Source: Deltaproteobacteria bacterium UBA5329 (GTDB taxonomy: Bacteria; Desulfobacterota; Syntrophorhabdia; Syntrophorhabdales; Syntrophorhabdaceae). Taken from it: a DNA stretch of 8,453 nt. A program made the position numbers and the translations under genes. The stretch is from positions 60,505-68,957 of the forward strand of contig DHQV01000105.1 of NCBI GenBank assembly GCA_002408185.1, written 5' to 3'. Shown piece after piece: positions 5,705-8,453 of this stretch (position 1 is the stretch's first letter; every line of letters begins with the position of its first letter). The notes beneath the pieces were generated by a model, which saw only the letters and a program-made list of their open reading frames with translations, did no database searches and was not told the origin of the DNA.

Positions 5705-7437
5705 GTAAGCTCCTCTTGCAGCGTAATATTTTTCATAGGGAGATACACAATGAATGTAACCCCTTTCCCGGCCACATTCTCAACTTCAATGTGCCCTTTG
5801 TGGTTTGTCACTATCTTGTTCGAGATCGCGAGGCCAAGCCCCGTTCCGCGCTCTTTTGTCGTGAAAAAGGGATTGAATATATTGTCAATGATAGCAGGGT
5901 CTATCCCGCCACCCGTATCGGTGATCCATGCGGCGGCAAAGGGCTGTCCGTCATGCATCACCTTGCGCACCTTGACGGATATCGTCCCCGTACCGCGCAT
6001 TGCTTCAAAGGCATTCATCAGCAGATTGATGAACACCTGTTTCAATTGCTGGCTATCGCAGGATACGGGTTCGAGTTCTTGATCGAAATCTTTGGTTATC
6101 GTTATGTTTTCCCACGCCGGATCGGAAGAAAGGATATAGAGAATATCCTCGAGAAAGTCCTGAAGCCTGCAGGATTCTTCGAACGGCTGACCTTCCTTGA
6201 CATAATGCAATATCTCGTTCAGTATGGTCTCAAGACGCCCGACCTCGTTGAGAATAATATTTATGTAGCGATTTTCGGTATGATTGTTCTGCATCTTTTT
6301 TGCGAGCCGCTTTGTAAAACCACCTATTATGACAAGCGGATTCTTGATCTCATGGGCAATATTGGCCGTCATCTCACCGAGGCTGCGAAATTTTTCCTGT
6401 TCGATGAGCCTTTTCTGCGCATCGGTAAGTTCCCTGACCACATTTCTCAACCGGGTATTGAGGAGCGTATTCTCGAGCCCGCTCGATATGTAATTTGAGA
6501 TGGTATTGATTATATACTGGCCGTTTTCCTCGATGCTGGCGTGTTGATCCGTGCTTTCGCCGCACAGGGTAATCGTGCCCAACACCCTGTTCTTTGAAAG
6601 GATCGGTGCCGAATACAGTGAATAACCCTGAGGCTGGTTGAACTGCTCCGGGGCACCGTTGCGCAGGGAAACCGGGCGAAGCAGTTTCATGGCCGATTTT
6701 TCGAGCTGATCCACGTACTCCTGTGCTTCCGGTTTTATTATCCCGTAAGTGAAACGCTGGGTCTCAAGTTTAAGGAAGGGGTATTCAAGTTTCACGGAAA
6801 CGAAGGACGCGGAGAGCGATTTGGCTATAATGAGGGCAATGCTTTTCAGGAGTTCGTGGGGCCCAACGTTCGATGTCAGAATTTTTCCCAGTTCAGACAG
6901 CATTGCCAGTTCACTGATCCGTTTTTTTGACGAGAGGATGAGCTCAAATGAACGCAGGATGCCTCCCAGTTCGCGGGAAATGATCGACAGCAGAACTTTC
7001 TCTTGGTCCTGAACAGAATCGTGGCTGTATGAACACAGGACGATAACACCGAACAAATAGCTGTCGTCTGAAAGGGGCAGGAAAGAAAACGTTCTGAACT
7101 TATCGACATGATCATCGAGTTCGGGATAAAACAGGCATCCGAACCTCGGAGAAATATCCTTTATAGTATAGAATCGGGCAGTCCTGCGCTGGGCAACGGT
7201 CCCAACGATCCCTTCCCCGATGTGACAGCGGTAGTGGCTCAATACTCCAAACAGTACGCTCTTCTGGTTTGAATACCGGCACGTCAGCCGTTTATCCTTG
7301 TCAAGGGTATAGACTATGATGTCTTCAAAGCCAAGGTCTTGGGAAATTATGTTGAGGATCGCATTGACCCTGGCGGTCAGGTCAAGGTTCGAATGCGAGA
7401 TCTCGATAATTTTGCCGATCAATTCAGCTTGATTCAT
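5701..7437 (-). CDS. Soluble GAF-domain sensor histidine kinase
   Basis: A 578-residue kinase with no membrane segment or signal peptide, so it senses a cytoplasmic cue. An N-terminal GAF domain (about 15-165, with IGEGIVGTVAQRR) and a second, more diverged GAF-like region (about 180-325) precede a helical linker. The HisKA H-box is MTANIAHEIKNPLVIIGGF with His362. The ATPase domain has N-box NLLMNAFEAM (471-480), G1 box DTGGGID (507-513), F-box FNPFFTT (521-527) and G2 box GTGLGLAIS (531-539). The canonical HEIKNPL suggests both kinase and phosphatase activity. Its ATG lies 14 nt inside the end of the glycogen synthase gene, with no obvious Shine-Dalgarno, so translation probably depends on coupling. 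It ends in an ATGA overlap with the receiver gene. The ligand is unknown; a link to carbon or energy storage is suggested only by the operon. Confidence 0.95.
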   Translation of the reverse strand: MNQAELIGKIIEISHSNLDLTARVNAILNIISQDLGFEDIIVYTLDKDKRLTCRYSNQKSVLFGVLSHYRCHIGEGIVGTVAQRRTARFYTIKDISPRFGCLFYPELDDHVDKFRTFSFLPLSDDSYLFGVIVLCSYSHDSVQDQEKVLLSIISRELGGILRSFELILSSKKRISELAMLSELGKILTSNVGPHELLKSIALIIAKSLSASFVSVKLEYPFLKLETQRFTYGIIKPEAQEYVDQLEKSAMKLLRPVSLRNGAPEQFNQPQGYSLYSAPILSKNRVLGTITLCGESTDQHASIEENGQYIINTISNYISSGLENTLLNTRLRNVVRELTDAQKRLIEQEKFRSLGEMTANIAHEIKNPLVIIGGFTKRLAKKMQNNHTENRYINIILNEVGRLETILNEILHYVKEGQPFEESCRLQDFLEDILYILSSDPAWENITITKDFDQELEPVSCDSQQLKQVFINLLMNAFEAMRGTGTISVKVRKVMHDGQPFAAAWITDTGGGIDPAIIDNIFNPFFTTKERGTGLGLAISNKIVTNHKGHIEVENVAGKGVTFIVYLPMKNITLQEELT

Positions 7438-8453
7438 GCTTTGCGATCGCTTTTTTGTACAATTCCAGGTACTCTCGGGCAGATTTTCCCCACGAGAAAT
7501 CTTCCTTCATGCACCGGGAGACGAGGTTCGACCAGGCCTTCTTGTCCTTGTACAGGGATAGTGCACGGTCGATTGCATCGAGCATTGCCTCTTTCGTATA
7601 TTCATAAAATTTGAATCCCGTTCCCGTTTGCGGAAACGTCGAATAGTCTATAATTGTATCTTCGAGCCCGCCGACACCCCGTACCACCGGGACGGTGCCA
7701 TATTTCAGGCTGTACAGCTGATTAAGCCCGCAGGGCTCATACTGGGACGGCATAAGGAACAGGTCGGCGCCTGCCTCTATAAGATGGGCCAGGGCATTGT
7801 CATAGGCGATCTTTACCGAGAATACCCCTGGGTATTTCTTGGAGAGTTCCGTCAACAGATCGTGATACTTTCGCTCGCCCGTTCCCAGGATGGCGTATTG
7901 TATGCCGAGGGCGGCCATCTCTTCCATTGCGTCGGATATAAGATCGAATCCTTTCTGGTCGGCGAGCCGGGATATTGTGGCCACGAGCGGGATCCCGGGG
8001 TCTGTGGGCAGGTCGAATGCCTGCTGCAGTGCTTTTTTACATACCGCCTTGTTTCCGGTATCTTCTACACTGAATTTTACGGGAATAAATTTATCTGTTT
8101 CAGGGTTCCAGTCGTTATAGTCGATGCCGTTCACGATCCCGTAAAGGTCCTCCCGGCGCGTCGTAAGAATGCCGTCAAGGCCACATCCAAAAACCTGCGT
8201 CTGGATCTCCTTGCTGTACTGTTTGCTGACCGTGTTCAAAATGTCTGAAAAGACTATGCCGCCTTTCAAGAAATTGATATGGCCGAAATATTCCAGGGAT
8301 TCGGGTGTGAAGTATTCCCATCCTATGTTCAGGAGATGCATGTCATAGTGCCAGAATATCCCTTGATATCCCAGGTTGTGGATCGTGAGCAGTGTTGCCA
8401 CCCTGGCGAGATCGGGGTCCGTCTTGTATGCTGTCTTCAGAAATACGGGGGCA
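7424..8453 (-). CDS. glgA: Glycogen synthase (ADP-glucose, GT5), N-terminus outside the window
   Basis: This enzyme adds glucose from ADP-glucose to the non-reducing end of growing alpha-1,4-glucan in the cytoplasm. The frame is open to the right edge. The first visible residues, APVFLKTAYKTDPDLARVAT, lead into TIHNLGYQGIF, a GT5 signature, so the GTG at 8401 is internal and not a start. Some 342 residues are present out of the usual 480 or so. Other signatures are VSKQYSKEIQT, GIVNGIDYNDWNPETD, the nucleotide-sugar segment ISRLADQKGFDLI, and the C-terminal block with MPSQYEPCGLNQLYSLKYGTVP and GGLEDTI, which holds the catalytic E-x7-E-type region. The missing N-terminus should carry the KxGG ADP-glucose motif. 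The gene overlaps the next kinase gene by 14 nt and is the most upstream visible member of a three-gene operon. Confidence 0.95.
   Translation of the reverse strand, partial: APVFLKTAYKTDPDLARVATLLTIHNLGYQGIFWHYDMHLLNIGWEYFTPESLEYFGHINFLKGGIVFSDILNTVSKQYSKEIQTQVFGCGLDGILTTRREDLYGIVNGIDYNDWNPETDKFIPVKFSVEDTGNKAVCKKALQQAFDLPTDPGIPLVATISRLADQKGFDLISDAMEEMAALGIQYAILGTGERKYHDLLTELSKKYPGVFSVKIAYDNALAHLIEAGADLFLMPSQYEPCGLNQLYSLKYGTVPVVRGVGGLEDTIIDYSTFPQTGTGFKFYEYTKEAMLDAIDRALSLYKDKKAWSNLVSRCMKEDFSWGKSAREYLELYKKAIAKHESS

Noticed and set aside
5716..6498. Plus-strand frame of 260 codons
   Set aside because: It lies wholly antisense to the well-supported GAF kinase and shows no recognisable motif or ribosome binding site.
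7443..7450. Palindrome GCGATCGC
   Set aside because: It falls in glgA codons near the end of the gene. A single 8-bp palindrome is expected by chance and has no partner nearby.
7628..8248. Plus-strand frame of 206 codons
   Set aside because: It is antisense to glgA, whose conserved motifs span the same bases. It shows no domain features.
1..8453. CRISPR array, insertion sequence, prophage or integron
   Set aside because: I saw no regularly spaced repeats, transposase or integrase motifs, or terminal inverted repeats. All genes look like ordinary chromosomal genes.

Overview
The window looks like chromosomal DNA of a Gram-negative bacterium. A lipoprotein signal peptide with a consensus lipobox, a CsgG/FlgT-like envelope lipoprotein, two multi-domain sensor kinases and an ADP-glucose-type glycogen synthase support this. 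The kinase-rich content, moderate base composition and a sigma-54-like site would fit an environmental proteobacterium or a Desulfobacterota/Nitrospirota-type anaerobe, but nothing fixes the taxon. The code is standard: TAA ends several intact genes.

Left part (1-1650). The first 278 bases hold no confident gene: an ambiguous reading frame running off the edge, a sigma-54-like site and a terminator-like hairpin. Next, on the minus strand, is a YhbS-type GNAT acetyltransferase broken by one in-frame TAA. The frame stays open for 31 codons past that stop and still encodes the family's conserved C-terminus. Divergent from it is an intact isochorismatase-like cysteine hydrolase with a strong ribosome binding site and a plausible promoter. 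That gene converges on the lipoprotein gene at about 1572-1649.

Middle (1650-5100), minus strand. A membrane-bound orphan histidine kinase (Cache-like/HAMP/PAS/HisKA/HATPase) is followed by a 415-residue lipoprotein. The lipoprotein has its own promoter with perfect -35 and -10 hexamers, placed so that transcription should begin at or next to the start codon. It therefore looks like a leaderless mRNA.

Right part (5217-8453), minus strand. A partial glycogen synthase gene, a soluble GAF-domain histidine kinase and a single-domain response regulator overlap end to start (14 nt and 4 nt), so they form one translationally coupled operon. Just downstream lies a complete tRNA-Ala(CGC) gene with encoded CCA and its own promoter. 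The orphan kinase follows 122 nt later with no clear promoter of its own.

The unifying theme is signalling. One soluble two-component pair is tied to glycogen synthesis. A second, membrane-bound kinase without a partner is tied to an envelope lipoprotein. The nearby single-domain regulator could serve either kinase, which is inference. No mobile element, CRISPR array or rRNA was seen.
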